From NCBI GenBank assembly GCA_021738565.1, contig JAIPBT010000025.1, forward strand, positions 1 to 58,144: DNA of 58,144 nucleotides, written 5' to 3'. Every line of letters begins with the position of its first letter. The stretch's first letter is position 1. A program made the translations under genes and the position numbers. Of this stretch, positions 16,764 to 26,628 are shown piece by piece. The notes under the pieces were generated by a model, which had not been told where the DNA came from, did no database searches, and was given only the letters and a program-made list of their open reading frames with translations. Source of the DNA: Bacteroidales bacterium. GTDB lineage: Bacteria > Bacteroidota > Bacteroidia > Bacteroidales > GCA-2748055.

Positions 16764-19586
16764 ATGAAGAACAATTTTACACGATTATTTTTAATTGCGA
16801 TGCTGTTTTCTGCAGTCGCGGTCCATGCACAGGATGGATTGTTTATTTCAGAAGTAGCAGACCCGGGAGATGAATATACCGGAAGATTTATAGAACTATA
16901 CAATGCAGGCGACCAGGCTGTTGATTTTGGCACAACTGTGATTTATTTGTCACGGCAAAGCAACGGAGGCAGCACCTGGGGAAATGTGCAGTTAACAGGA
17001 ACTGTTGCAGCCGGTGAAACATTTGTACTGGGTGGTTCGGCATTTACATCCTGGTATGGGTTTGCTCCGGATCAGGAAACCGGAATTCTGTCGGGCAATG
17101 GCGATGATGCCTATTTTCTGTATACCGGAGGCGATCACAGTTCGGGAACCCTGCATGATATTTATGGAGCGATAGATACAGACGGAACAGGGGAGGCCTG
17201 GGAATATCTGGATTCACGGGCATACAGGGTTGGAGGAATTACTGCTCCGAATACAACATGGACGGCTTCCGAATGGGAGATCACTCCGGCAAATGTTGCA
17301 GATTTTGACCCAGGTGTGCACAGCACGGAGATTGTTGTGGATACAGATCCTCCCGTATTCGAAACCGGATATCCAATGGCAGACAATATTGAAGATGTTC
17401 AATTTGACCTTATGGCACAGCTGGATGAAACTTCCACTGTATATTATGTCGTTCTTGAAGATGGAGCCACGGAACCCACTGTAGCGGAGGTGAAGGCAGG
17501 CACAGGAAGCGGAGGAGCAGATGCTGTTGTGTCAGGCTCTTTTGCAGCCGGCACATCCGTTGCTACAGAAACTGTAACAGGACTTACCGTTGAAGTTTCA
17601 TACGATGTATTTGTTGTTGCTGAAGATGATGAGGCCACACCCAATGTTCAGGCAGGTGTGTCATTGGTTGAGGTTACCACCGTTGTTATGCCGGATGTGA
17701 TCCTGAAGGCAGCATTCGATACCGACCTAACTCCTTTTACCCAGGTAAGTGTTGTGGGTGACGGACAGGTCTGGGTACAGGATTCTTACAACAACGATGG
17801 CTATGCAAAAATGAGCGGTTATTCAGGAGGAGCACAGGACAATGATGATTACCTGATTTCGCCCGCGATCGACCTGGACGGTTCAACATCTACCATAATG
17901 AGTTTTGCTACTGCTGCAAATTATTCCGGACCACTGCTTGAGGTATATATCTCAGAAGACTTCACTGGCACCTATGATGCCACTGAAGTAGGGAATGCCA
18001 CATGGACAGACATCAGTTCAAACTTCAGTCTTTCAGGAGGCTCCTGGGATTGGGTTGAATCAGGAGAATTTGATTTCACCGGATACAGCGGTACGGTATA
18101 CATAGCTTTCAGGTACCAGTCTAACCCAACAGACGGAGCTGCTACCTGGGAAGTGGATAACTTTATGGTCACAGGCTTCCTGCCGCTCGGATCAGATGCA
18201 ACCTTGTCTGATCTCACTGTGGATGGTACAACTGTAACCGGTTTTGATGCTGCAACATACACATATACCGTTGAGCTTCCTGCCGGTACCACAGCCGTAC
18301 CTGCTGTTACTGCAACAACGACTGATCAGAATGCAACTGTTGTGATCACTGATGCAACTGACCTTTCAGGTGATGCTGCAGCCAGGACAACTACCGTTGA
18401 AGTTACAGCACAGAATGGGGAAACAACACAGACCTATTCCGTGGTATTCAATCCTGTTCTGGAAGTTGCCGACCTGGGTGCGCTCAGGGCTGCTGCCGAT
18501 GAAACACGCAAATATATTGTCGCCGGTGAAGTATACCTGACTTTCCAGCAATCATACAGAAGCAAGAAATATGTTCAGGATGCCAATGGCGGTGTTGAGA
18601 TAGATGACAGTCCCGGCACCATCACGACAACCTACGAAATTGGTGACGGAATTACCGGTCTGGAAGGAACCGTCGAAATCTATAACGGGCTGTTGCAATT
18701 CCACCCGACTGCTGATCCGGGTGCAGCAACTTCCACCGGAAATACACTTGAACCAATTGTTGCCACACCGGCAGAGATCAATGCCGATATTCCCGCCTAT
18801 GAATCACGGCTTGTAACCGTGGAGAATGTTACCATAGACGAAGCCGACGGTTCAACCGCGTTCGAGGATGGTTCCAATTACACGATCAATGGGGCCAGTG
18901 AAACAATGGTCCTGCGTGTGCATTTTTACGGAACATCACTTACCGGCGAGGTCATACCGGATTCAGCAAATGTAACCGGCATAGTCGTTCAGTATTATGG
19001 TACGGCTCAATTATCACCCAGGTCTGCCGATGATGTTGTGGAACTGGTGCCTTATGTGCCTTCAAACGATGCCACACTGAGTGACCTGATGGTGGATGGG
19101 GCTTCAATTGATGGATTTACTGCAGCACAGTTGTCGTACTATGTCATATTGCCACAGGGAACCACTGATGTGCCTGTAGTAACTGCAACGGCAACAGATG
19201 GAAATGCAACCATTGAAATTACAGATGCAACGGATCTCACGGGTGACGCCGCGGCAAGAACAACTACTGTTGTGGTTACAGCAGAAGATGGTGTAACCGT
19301 TAAAACCTACACGGTTGAGTTCACGGTTGACGTCAGTGTAAGGGATGATGTCTTCAGCAAGGTTGAAGTTTACCCCGTACCAGCGACCAACACGTTGCGG
19401 CTGAACAATGCCTCACACATCAGAGCGCTTACTGTGTTTGATATTACCGGATCCGCTGTTATGCGAACGGACAATACCGGTAATGAACAGATCATACTGG
19501 ATATCACTTCTCTTGACAACGGTGTTTATATGATCAGGATGTCTGACGATGAAACAACAGGTGTTGTAAGATTCGTTAAGCAGTAA
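16764..19586 (+). CDS. T9SS-exported multidomain protein (lamin-tail, choice-of-anchor-like, OB-fold/DUF5689)
   Basis: The 940-residue protein has a signal peptide (1-22, ending VAVHAQ). Domains follow in order: a lamin-tail domain (about 24-185, LFISEVADPG then RFIELYNAG), a fibronectin-like segment (about 195-310), a choice-of-anchor-J-like domain (about 312-470), and a cadherin-like beta-sandwich (about 478-560). Then come a DUF5689/OB-fold-like domain (about 565-750), a second copy of the cadherin-like sandwich (about 757-840), and a T9SS type A sorting domain (about 855-940, VEVYPVPATN ... GVYMIRM). The two cadherin-like copies share long words such as ITDATDL-GDAAARTTTV. No catalytic residues are evident. 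It is probably an adhesin, matrix or substrate-binding protein at the outer surface. Confidence 0.8.
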   Translation: MKNNFTRLFLIAMLFSAVAVHAQDGLFISEVADPGDEYTGRFIELYNAGDQAVDFGTTVIYLSRQSNGGSTWGNVQLTGTVAAGETFVLGGSAFTSWYGFAPDQETGILSGNGDDAYFLYTGGDHSSGTLHDIYGAIDTDGTGEAWEYLDSRAYRVGGITAPNTTWTASEWEITPANVADFDPGVHSTEIVVDTDPPVFETGYPMADNIEDVQFDLMAQLDETSTVYYVVLEDGATEPTVAEVKAGTGSGGADAVVSGSFAAGTSVATETVTGLTVEVSYDVFVVAEDDEATPNVQAGVSLVEVTTVVMPDVILKAAFDTDLTPFTQVSVVGDGQVWVQDSYNNDGYAKMSGYSGGAQDNDDYLISPAIDLDGSTSTIMSFATAANYSGPLLEVYISEDFTGTYDATEVGNATWTDISSNFSLSGGSWDWVESGEFDFTGYSGTVYIAFRYQSNPTDGAATWEVDNFMVTGFLPLGSDATLSDLTVDGTTVTGFDAATYTYTVELPAGTTAVPAVTATTTDQNATVVITDATDLSGDAAARTTTVEVTAQNGETTQTYSVVFNPVLEVADLGALRAAADETRKYIVAGEVYLTFQQSYRSKKYVQDANGGVEIDDSPGTITTTYEIGDGITGLEGTVEIYNGLLQFHPTADPGAATSTGNTLEPIVATPAEINADIPAYESRLVTVENVTIDEADGSTAFEDGSNYTINGASETMVLRVHFYGTSLTGEVIPDSANVTGIVVQYYGTAQLSPRSADDVVELVPYVPSNDATLSDLMVDGASIDGFTAAQLSYYVILPQGTTDVPVVTATATDGNATIEITDATDLTGDAAARTTTVVVTAEDGVTVKTYTVEFTVDVSVRDDVFSKVEVYPVPATNTLRLNNASHIRALTVFDITGSAVMRTDNTGNEQIILDITSLDNGVYMIRMSDDETTGVVRFVKQ

Positions 19587-19604
19587 TCAGATCAATTCTT
19601 CCAA

Positions 19605-19645
19605 GGACCGGAGCAGCAAAAAGATCTGCGGCTCCGGTTCTTTTA
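19605..19645 (+). terminator. terminator after the first secreted protein
   Basis: ACCGGAGC (19607-19614) pairs with GCTCCGGT (19631-19638); the inner bases GCA and TGC extend the stem around AAAAAGATC. TTCTTTT follows. This separates the first gene of the cluster from the next, so the second lamin-tail gene needs its own promoter or read-through. Confidence 0.75.
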
Positions 19646-19702
19646 TCTATAATACATACAAAAAGGATTCAATAAAAGGATCGAACAAATAATGAAAACG
19701 GA

Positions 19703-20746
19703 ATGAGAAAACTCATATTAACTGCAGGCGCCATATTCTCAGTAATTGGACTGATGGCACAGGAGGATTGCTCGGAATTATTTTTTTCCGAGTACCTCGA
19801 AGGAACTGGAAACAACAAGGGACTGGAGGTATACAATCCGACAGACGAGGTAATAAATCTAAACGCGTATTATGTTGCCCGCTACAGCAACGGGAGCAAT
19901 ACTTACACGGATGGAGGAATTACCCAGCTCCAGGGATTTATTCAGCCTTACAAAACCCATTTCATTGTAAACGGCCAGACAACCTCAACAGAGATTTCCC
20001 CCGCATCTGATCCCAACCTGAGAGCGCTGGCACAACAACTTGATCATGACTATCCCGCTCCTACATACATGAACGGCAATGATGCAATCGCACTTTTTAA
20101 GGACACGGGAGGAAGCGGCGACGTGAATGATTTTGTGTTGGTGGACCTTTTCGGTATTATCGGCGGTGGAATGCCCCCCGATGGTGAAGGATGGGCATCC
20201 ATAACGGATCAGTGGATATACAGGAATGTCTACGAGGCTGGAGAGGTGGTCGGCCAGGACAGTTTCTATGTAACAAATTACATCATCCCGGACGGGTATT
20301 ACTTTTTGAAATGGTGGTTGTGGAGCGCCAACCATGCATTGGTCAGAAAACCCGGTGTTAAAAAAGGAGTGACAGCAGCAACAATGCCAACCGTGGAATT
20401 CAATGTAACAATGGAATGGGATACCGTTCCGGGAGGTGCAGATGTATGGGATTCGCTCAACGCACACTACTGTAATTGTGAATTTCCCACTGCCATAGAA
20501 AACAAAAATGTGATTGAATCCATCAGTATTTATCCAAACCCATTTACGAGTTCAGTTAAGGTGTTTGCAGATGAACCGATTCAATCCGTTGCAATATTCG
20601 ACCTTACGGGAAAGCGGGTATTCAGCAGAAAGCTTAAAGGAATCAGGAGAGAAGCGTTCAATATTGAACATCTTAGTGAAGGTATTTACCTTGTGCAGGT
20701 GCAAACTACAGGGACATTGTATTCGCGCCGGATCATCAAAAGATAA
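19703..20746 (+). CDS. lamin-tail-domain protein with T9SS sorting signal
   Basis: The 347-residue protein has a signal peptide (1-19, IFSVIGLMAQ), then a lamin-tail domain (about 22-190) with the family start LFFSEYLEGTGNNKGLEVYN, GGI-QLQGFI and NDAIAL, the pattern seen in secreted nuclease-associated proteins of Bacteroidota. A T9SS type A domain closes it (about 270-347, ISIYPNPFTSSVKVF ... GIYLVQV). The domain start FFSEY-EG-GNNK-LE-YN is typical of lamin-tail domains attached to extracellular endonucleases, but no nuclease domain is present here. It probably works at the cell surface with the neighbouring TonB receptor and PLD protein. Confidence 0.8.
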   Translation: MRKLILTAGAIFSVIGLMAQEDCSELFFSEYLEGTGNNKGLEVYNPTDEVINLNAYYVARYSNGSNTYTDGGITQLQGFIQPYKTHFIVNGQTTSTEISPASDPNLRALAQQLDHDYPAPTYMNGNDAIALFKDTGGSGDVNDFVLVDLFGIIGGGMPPDGEGWASITDQWIYRNVYEAGEVVGQDSFYVTNYIIPDGYYFLKWWLWSANHALVRKPGVKKGVTAATMPTVEFNVTMEWDTVPGGADVWDSLNAHYCNCEFPTAIENKNVIESISIYPNPFTSSVKVFADEPIQSVAIFDLTGKRVFSRKLKGIRREAFNIEHLSEGIYLVQVQTTGTLYSRRIIKR

Positions 20747-20787
20747 TAGCCATTATCAAAAATCCGAATATCAACTGAATGAAACCC

Positions 20788-20920
20788 TCATGCATTATCG
20801 TTCGCAACAGGGAATGAATATAACATGAGGGTTCCACGGTATCAATATCGAAATTATCAAATTTTTTAGTTTTTAATTATCTGAAATACAAATGCTTAAC
20901 TAAATTATATACTAGTGAAA
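20788..20920 (+). promoter_or_regulatory. duplicated leader, copy 1, upstream of TonB receptor
   Basis: These 133 bases match the reverse complement of 58012-58144 at 131 positions. The match ends inside the coding start: both copies run through ACTA-GTG-AAA, where GTG is the start codon. In copy 1, CCCTCATG (20785-20792) and CATGAGGG (20824-20831) form an inverted repeat with a 31-base spacer, an operator-like or hairpin structure; copy 2 reaches the window edge inside this arm. No clear TAnnTTTG box is visible inside. The leader most likely carries the promoter and 5' UTR for both genes. Confidence 0.9.
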
Positions 20921-23677
20921 AACATTATTGTCTTGCTCTTGTTGTTCAGCAGTTATGCATTGCTGCCGGGTCAGCAATATACGGTTTCAGGATTAGTAAA
21001 GGATGCGCAGACAGGAGAAGCTTTGATTGGAGCAAATGTGGTTTATGGTCCGACAAGTGGTACAGCTACAGATTTTAACGGAGAATTTAAACTGAAGTTA
21101 TCACCCGGGTATTATACTTTCAACATCTCATATGTGGGTTATGAAACGAAAGTTAGGGAGGTGGTTGTAGAAGACAGGCCTGTATTGATGGAGATAGAGT
21201 TGACTTCAATGACCATTGATGAGGTGGTCATCACGGCCGATATGGCAATATCCAGGGAAACCCCGGTTGCTTTCACAAACGTTAATCCGGCAAAGATCCA
21301 GGAGGAGCTGGCCGGACAGGATCTGCCAATGATATTAAACACCACACCGGGCGTATATGCAACCCAGCAGGGAGGGGGCGACGGTGATGCCAGGATCACG
21401 ATCCGCGGATTCAGTCAGAGGAACCTTGCCGTTATGATCGACGGGATCCCCGTAAATGACATGGAAAATGGCTGGGTATACTGGTCCAACTGGTTCGGAC
21501 TGGATGCTGTTACCAGAACCATGCAGGTGCAGCGCGGACTCGGGGCATCGCAGCTGGCGTTGCCCTCCGTTGGAGGCACGATCAACATTCTTACGAAAGG
21601 TATTGAAAACAAGCGCCAGACCTCCATTAAGCAATCTGTCGACAGCCAGGGAAAGTTGCAAACTACCGTTGGATTCACCAGCGGTAAATTGCCGCATGGG
21701 TGGGGTTTGACCCTGGCAGGAGCTTACAAAAGAGGCAACGGCTGGGTGGACAATACATTTTCGGAAGGTTGGTTTTATTATGGAAAGGTCGACAAACGCT
21801 TTTCCAATCATCTCATAACCCTCACTGCTATGGGGGCACCACAAATGCATGATCACCGGTCGTACATGCGCCCCATTTCAGCCTATGATACCATGTATGC
21901 CAAAGAGTTGGGAATTGACCTGGATCAGTTGAGAGATGCCAATGATCAGTACAATATATATGGGGTCGGGGTCAGGTACAACCAGCACTGGGGGGTTTAC
22001 GCTGAAAATAAGGACAATCCTGATGCACCTTTGATCAGGCTTTCTGAAAGATCAAACCAGTACCATAAGCCTCAATTTACATTGCGTGATTTCTGGACGA
22101 TCAATGACAGGTTCACCATCTCAAATAACCTTTATCTTTCTATTGGAAAGGGAGGTGGCGACAGGCCCAGGAGCAGTATTAAGGATACGCGTTTGTTCCA
22201 GGATCCGGAACATGCTTATTACGGACAGATCGACTGGCAGGGGGTATATGATGACAACTGGAAGCCCAAACCACCTCTGAACCTGAAACCCATCAATCCG
22301 AACTACAGCGATTCACTTACCTATTCCAGTAATTATATGACCAGGCAGCACAATGAACATTACTGGTATGGTCTGTTGTCGAAATTTGATTACAACCTGG
22401 GTCTTAACATGAAATTGAGCGGAGGTATTGATCTTAGGTCCTATAAAGGGATACATTTTACAACGATCAGGGACCTGCTTGGTGGTGATTATGTGATCGA
22501 TAAAAGTGATATGCGCATTAATTACCAGGAAAATACACTGGATGCAATGAAATACGTGGGTGATACGATCAATTATTATTACGACGGACTTGTCAGGTGG
22601 GGAGGTATATTCAGTCAGCTTGAATATTCGGCCAACAGGGTATCAACTTTTATCAATCTTACTACGGCTGTAAGCGGATACAATAAGATCGACTATTTCG
22701 AAAATGCTGAATCGGGCTGGATCTATAAACAGGGGTTCACGGTAAAAAGCGGGGCAAATTTTAATGTAACTGAAAATTCAAATGTCTTTATTAACCTGGG
22801 TTACCTTTCCAGGGTTCGTGCCTACAGGTATTTTTATAAGGGATTTACCACTGAATTTGCAGATGAACTGGACAATGAGCTGATCAAAGCCTTAGAAGTC
22901 GGATACAATTACGGAACCCCCAGGTTAAGTCTTTCCGCGAATGCATATTACACTCTCTGGGAGAACAAGCCCACAAACAGGATCTACTCCAGCTATAATC
23001 TTCAGGAAGGTGATCCTGGTTATGTGCCCGGGGATCCTGATGCAAACAATGATAACAGGGTATATGCCGACATCCCCGGTATGAACGCGCGTCATATGGG
23101 AGTTGAACTGGATTTCATTTATAAAATATTGCATAACCTGGATTTCCAGGGAACCGTATCATTTGGCGACTGGATCTGGGATTCTTATGTAGAAGGATTG
23201 CAATTTTACCTGGATGACACAAATGAACCGGTTCAGAAACAACTTGATTTTGATGCCCGTGGTATCCATGTCGGGGATGCCGCTCAGACGCAACTGGGGT
23301 ACAGTGTAAGGTATCAACCTTTCAAAGGTTTCTACGTGAACCTTCGCCAGACCTATTTTGGAAAGTATTTTTCGAATTTCACACCGGAGGCAACTACGGA
23401 TTCAACCGGCAATGTTCATGATTCATGGGTAATACCGGATTTTAACCTGTTTGACCTGCATACCGGGTATAGCTTCAGGATCCCTTCCTGGCAGACACCC
23501 AATTTCAGTATCAGGTTTTCAATGCTTAATGTTTTAAATACCAAATATATATGGGATGCAACAAACAACGATTCCTTCAGTCCTTATTCGGAATTCCAGG
23601 ATTTTGATGCGAAATCGGCAACGGTATTCTTTGGTATGGGAAGAAGGTTTACAACCTCACTAAGGATAACCTTCTGA
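20915..23677 (+). CDS. TonB-dependent receptor with CarboxypepD_reg-like N-terminal domain
   Basis: The 920-residue outer-membrane transporter starts with GTG. It has a signal peptide (1-20, SYALLPGQQ), a carboxypeptidase-regulatory-like domain (about 22-100, VSGLVKDAQTGEALIGANV, ending NISYVGYE), a plug domain (about 110-230, with ITIRGFSQRNLAVMIDGIPV and RGLGASQLALPSVGGTINI), and then a 22-strand-type barrel ending in the aromatic MGRRFTTSLRITF. It lacks a partner SusD, and its plug and barrel resemble iron/peptide-type receptors more than SusC. It is flanked by T9SS-exported proteins, so it may import a product of their action. Its leader is shared with the Tricorn-like protease gene at the other end of the window. 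Confidence 0.88.
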   Translation: MKNIIVLLLLFSSYALLPGQQYTVSGLVKDAQTGEALIGANVVYGPTSGTATDFNGEFKLKLSPGYYTFNISYVGYETKVREVVVEDRPVLMEIELTSMTIDEVVITADMAISRETPVAFTNVNPAKIQEELAGQDLPMILNTTPGVYATQQGGGDGDARITIRGFSQRNLAVMIDGIPVNDMENGWVYWSNWFGLDAVTRTMQVQRGLGASQLALPSVGGTINILTKGIENKRQTSIKQSVDSQGKLQTTVGFTSGKLPHGWGLTLAGAYKRGNGWVDNTFSEGWFYYGKVDKRFSNHLITLTAMGAPQMHDHRSYMRPISAYDTMYAKELGIDLDQLRDANDQYNIYGVGVRYNQHWGVYAENKDNPDAPLIRLSERSNQYHKPQFTLRDFWTINDRFTISNNLYLSIGKGGGDRPRSSIKDTRLFQDPEHAYYGQIDWQGVYDDNWKPKPPLNLKPINPNYSDSLTYSSNYMTRQHNEHYWYGLLSKFDYNLGLNMKLSGGIDLRSYKGIHFTTIRDLLGGDYVIDKSDMRINYQENTLDAMKYVGDTINYYYDGLVRWGGIFSQLEYSANRVSTFINLTTAVSGYNKIDYFENAESGWIYKQGFTVKSGANFNVTENSNVFINLGYLSRVRAYRYFYKGFTTEFADELDNELIKALEVGYNYGTPRLSLSANAYYTLWENKPTNRIYSSYNLQEGDPGYVPGDPDANNDNRVYADIPGMNARHMGVELDFIYKILHNLDFQGTVSFGDWIWDSYVEGLQFYLDDTNEPVQKQLDFDARGIHVGDAAQTQLGYSVRYQPFKGFYVNLRQTYFGKYFSNFTPEATTDSTGNVHDSWVIPDFNLFDLHTGYSFRIPSWQTPNFSIRFSMLNVLNTKYIWDATNNDSFSPYSEFQDFDAKSATVFFGMGRRFTTSLRITF

Positions 23678-23738
23678 TCAATTTACAGGGCCAGGGAAAA
23701 GGAAAGTATTATTAGTAACATGTTTTAAATATCAGAAA

Positions 23739-26222
23739 ATGAAAAAGTTTTTAATGGGGTTTGTGTTGTTTGCAGTGGCTTTATTACCGGCATTATCGCA
23801 GGATAACATTGCCGAAGCGCGGGAAATGGCAATTGGGTCAACAGTTACAGTTACAGGAATTGTGACAAACGGCGATGAATTGGGTCTCATCAGGTACATG
23901 CAGGACGCGACCGCGGGCATTGCAGTATACTCGGGAGAACTAAGCAGCGTGATGAGAGGAGATGAGATAACTGTTACGGGCAAGATAAAGGATTACAGCA
24001 CATTGCTTGAAATTGATCCGGTAACCTCGCTTACCATTCATTCTTCGGGGAATGAGCTTCCGGATCCCGTGGCGCTGACACCCGGAGAGTTGTCAGAAGA
24101 ATACGAAGGCATGCTTGTCAGGATCAATAACGTAGATTTTGATGCTTCAGGTGAATTTGAAAGAACATCCTATACGTTCACTGCAGGTGGTGAAAACGGA
24201 CAGATCTATATCAACTCTTATGATTCCCCGTTGATAGGAACCGTCATTCCAACCAACCTCGTTGCAATCATTGGTCCGTTGGGAGCTTACAGCGGGACAT
24301 ACCAGCTGCTGCCCAGGGACCAGTTCGATATACTTTCATCCAGCGTGATCAATCTGACCAGTGTCCCGCTAATGGATAACCTGTCCGCATCAGGATTCAG
24401 GGTACAATGGACAACGGATGTTTCAGGAACAACGGAGGCCTTTTATGGAAATACACCTGGTATGGAAAAGGGGATTTTGAATGCAGCAGGGCAGTCATTG
24501 AGTCATACCCTGGCACTTACAGGCCTCTCACCTTCAGAATTGATCTACATGCAGCCGTTTTCTGTCAGTAATGAAGATACGGCCTACGCGGCAGTGCAGG
24601 TTTATATCACACAATCTGTCTCTTCCGGAGATGTGAAAGCATATTTCAACAGGTCAGTCGATAATTCCGCTTCACTTGGACTGCTTGAGGCAGAATACCT
24701 TGATCACGCTATAGATGATACTTTGATTCAATATATCAACCGCACTGAGGAATCCATCGATTTTACAATCTATAATTTTAACAATACAGGCATATCAAAT
24801 ATTTCCGAAGCTCTGAATGCAGCGCACGACCAGGGAGTTGTTGTCAGGGTGATCTACGACAGCAACATTGATGCAGTAGGTGTGGAATCCCTCAACAGTG
24901 AAATAGGGAGAATTGCCAGTCCCAAATCGGAATATCCCGTGTACGGGATCATGCACAACAAATTCGTGGTATTTGATGCAAATTCCGAAGATCCCGACAA
25001 GCCACTGGTATGGACCGGGGCAACCAATTTTACCGACGGGCAGATCAATACAGATCCGAACAATGTAGTTATCGTTCAGGACAAGAGTCTTGCAAGGGCT
25101 TTTCAGCTTGAATTCAATGAGATGTTCGGCAGTTCCGGGGCCCAACCTGATGCCTCTCTCTCCCGTTTTGGTCCGGATAAAAAAGACAATACACCCCATG
25201 AATTCATTATTAACGGAAACAGGGTTGAATGTTATTTCAGTCCTTCGGATGGTACACACAACAAAATACTTGATGTGATATCCACGGCAGATCATACCAT
25301 TCATATTGCCACCATGCTGATCACCAAAACGGATATCGGGTATGATCTTGCGGAAAAAAATGAAGCGGGGGTGGATGTAAAAGTACTGATCAATGATTAT
25401 GATCAATACGGGGAACCGATCGTAAACACCCTGAAGTCAAGTCTTGGGGGAGATATCAGGGTCAAAGGGGAAAATGGCATCATGCATCATAAATATATGA
25501 TCGTTGACCAGGGCCATGCCGATTCTGATCCGATATTGCTTACAGGGTCACATAACTGGAGTTCTTCAGCCCAGTTCCGGAACGATGAAAACACATTGAT
25601 ATTTCACGACCAGGCGGCAGCAAATGCTTATTACCAGGAGTTTACAGAAAGGTTTTCAAATGGAATACTGATCGTTCCAAAGCCCGAATGTTCGAATGAT
25701 TTTGTTACCATGACCGGAGGCTCTTCATTCAGGTATGATGTACTTTACAACGATGAATTACCTGGTCCGGTTACTGTAACTGTCAGCCGGCAGCCGGGCA
25801 ATGGAACCGCACAGGTGGAATCCGACAAGACCATTACCTACACTCCTGATCCGGACTTCAACCAGGATATTGATACCGTGGGATACACAGTCTGCCTGGA
25901 AAGCAGTCAGGGCATATGCGACAGTGCGCTGTTTGTAATATATGTAAACAAGCCCGTTGGGATCTCTCCATACGGACTGGAAGATAATATTACAGTATAT
26001 CCTGTTCCGGCCGGGGACAAGCTCTCTGTTAGGTCTGAAGAGGGGAACCTCATTCGAAGCATAGAGATTGCAGACCAGGCCGGAAGGATATTGCAGTCGG
26101 TCGATGACATCGGATCAGCAAAAGCAGATGTTTCCCTGGGCCAGGATTTTCCGGGTGGCGTGTTTTACCTTCGCATCAAATTCGACGGCGGAATTGTTTT
26201 CAGGAAAATTATTATTCAATAG
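23739..26222 (+). CDS. T9SS-exported phospholipase D-like protein with OB-fold domain
   Basis: The 827-residue protein has a signal peptide (1-20, ALLPALSQ) and an OB-fold/DUF5689-like domain (about 22-195, GSTVTVTGIVTNGDELG). A fibronectin-III-like segment follows (about 205-290). Then come two PLD domains with complete HKD motifs: HNKFVVFD from His406 and HHKYMIVD from His583, followed by TGATNF and TGSHNW. A bacterial Ig/cadherin-like domain (about 655-735) and a T9SS sorting domain (about 750-827, ITVYPVPAGD) finish it. PLD enzymes of this layout cleave phosphodiesters, as phospholipases or as nucleases. The OB-fold and the lamin-tail neighbours favour nucleic acid as substrate, but this is inference. 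It lies 61 bases after the TonB receptor, probably in one transcript. Confidence 0.87.
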   Translation: MKKFLMGFVLFAVALLPALSQDNIAEAREMAIGSTVTVTGIVTNGDELGLIRYMQDATAGIAVYSGELSSVMRGDEITVTGKIKDYSTLLEIDPVTSLTIHSSGNELPDPVALTPGELSEEYEGMLVRINNVDFDASGEFERTSYTFTAGGENGQIYINSYDSPLIGTVIPTNLVAIIGPLGAYSGTYQLLPRDQFDILSSSVINLTSVPLMDNLSASGFRVQWTTDVSGTTEAFYGNTPGMEKGILNAAGQSLSHTLALTGLSPSELIYMQPFSVSNEDTAYAAVQVYITQSVSSGDVKAYFNRSVDNSASLGLLEAEYLDHAIDDTLIQYINRTEESIDFTIYNFNNTGISNISEALNAAHDQGVVVRVIYDSNIDAVGVESLNSEIGRIASPKSEYPVYGIMHNKFVVFDANSEDPDKPLVWTGATNFTDGQINTDPNNVVIVQDKSLARAFQLEFNEMFGSSGAQPDASLSRFGPDKKDNTPHEFIINGNRVECYFSPSDGTHNKILDVISTADHTIHIATMLITKTDIGYDLAEKNEAGVDVKVLINDYDQYGEPIVNTLKSSLGGDIRVKGENGIMHHKYMIVDQGHADSDPILLTGSHNWSSSAQFRNDENTLIFHDQAAANAYYQEFTERFSNGILIVPKPECSNDFVTMTGGSSFRYDVLYNDELPGPVTVTVSRQPGNGTAQVESDKTITYTPDPDFNQDIDTVGYTVCLESSQGICDSALFVIYVNKPVGISPYGLEDNITVYPVPAGDKLSVRSEEGNLIRSIEIADQAGRILQSVDDIGSAKADVSLGQDFPGGVFYLRIKFDGGIVFRKIIIQ

Positions 26223-26628
26223 GCCGGCAGGATATTTCTTATTTCCGGGCATACTTGTCGGTTGCATTTTTATTTTGCTGCTGGAATTATCAAAGTTAAT
26301 TCCGGCAGTCGTGGATCATATTTTTGTTGGTTCTGGTATTGAATCCCTGGGAGAGTAAATTTTATATGGCCGGGAAGACCGGTATAAGCAATTGTGGCAT
26401 ACATATTGTAATGTCAGTAATGGATTTTCATTTTATTGCCATGTCACGCACTTCAGGTGGTACATGGAGAAGTCAGTATTAAAAAGGCTCCTGAGTACAG
26501 GGGGAACCTTCACCAGATCCTCATGGGGGAGGTTTTTGAACTGAAGGAAATGCAAAAAAGCATTAAATTTGTGAAACTGCAGTATCACTGGTGCCTTGTC
26601 CGGCAAAAAAAGAATTGATTTGGATGTT
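26223..26628. other. non-coding spacer before lipoprotein gene
   Basis: No gene is supported. A -7-like TAAATTTG (26564-26571) precedes the next start by 57 bases; TTTG at 26535-26538 is 25 bases upstream of it, longer than the usual 19-21, so the promoter is doubtful. Otherwise I see nothing in this stretch. Confidence 0.4.

Noticed and set aside
20915-23677. SusC of a polysaccharide utilisation locus
   Set aside because: No SusD-like gene follows and no glycoside hydrolase is in the cluster; the receptor is called only as TonB-dependent.
26535-26571. Full promoter (TTTG ... TAAATTTG) for the lipoprotein gene
   Set aside because: The spacing is 25 bases, longer than the 19-21 usual in Bacteroidota, so only the -7 box is mentioned as a possibility.
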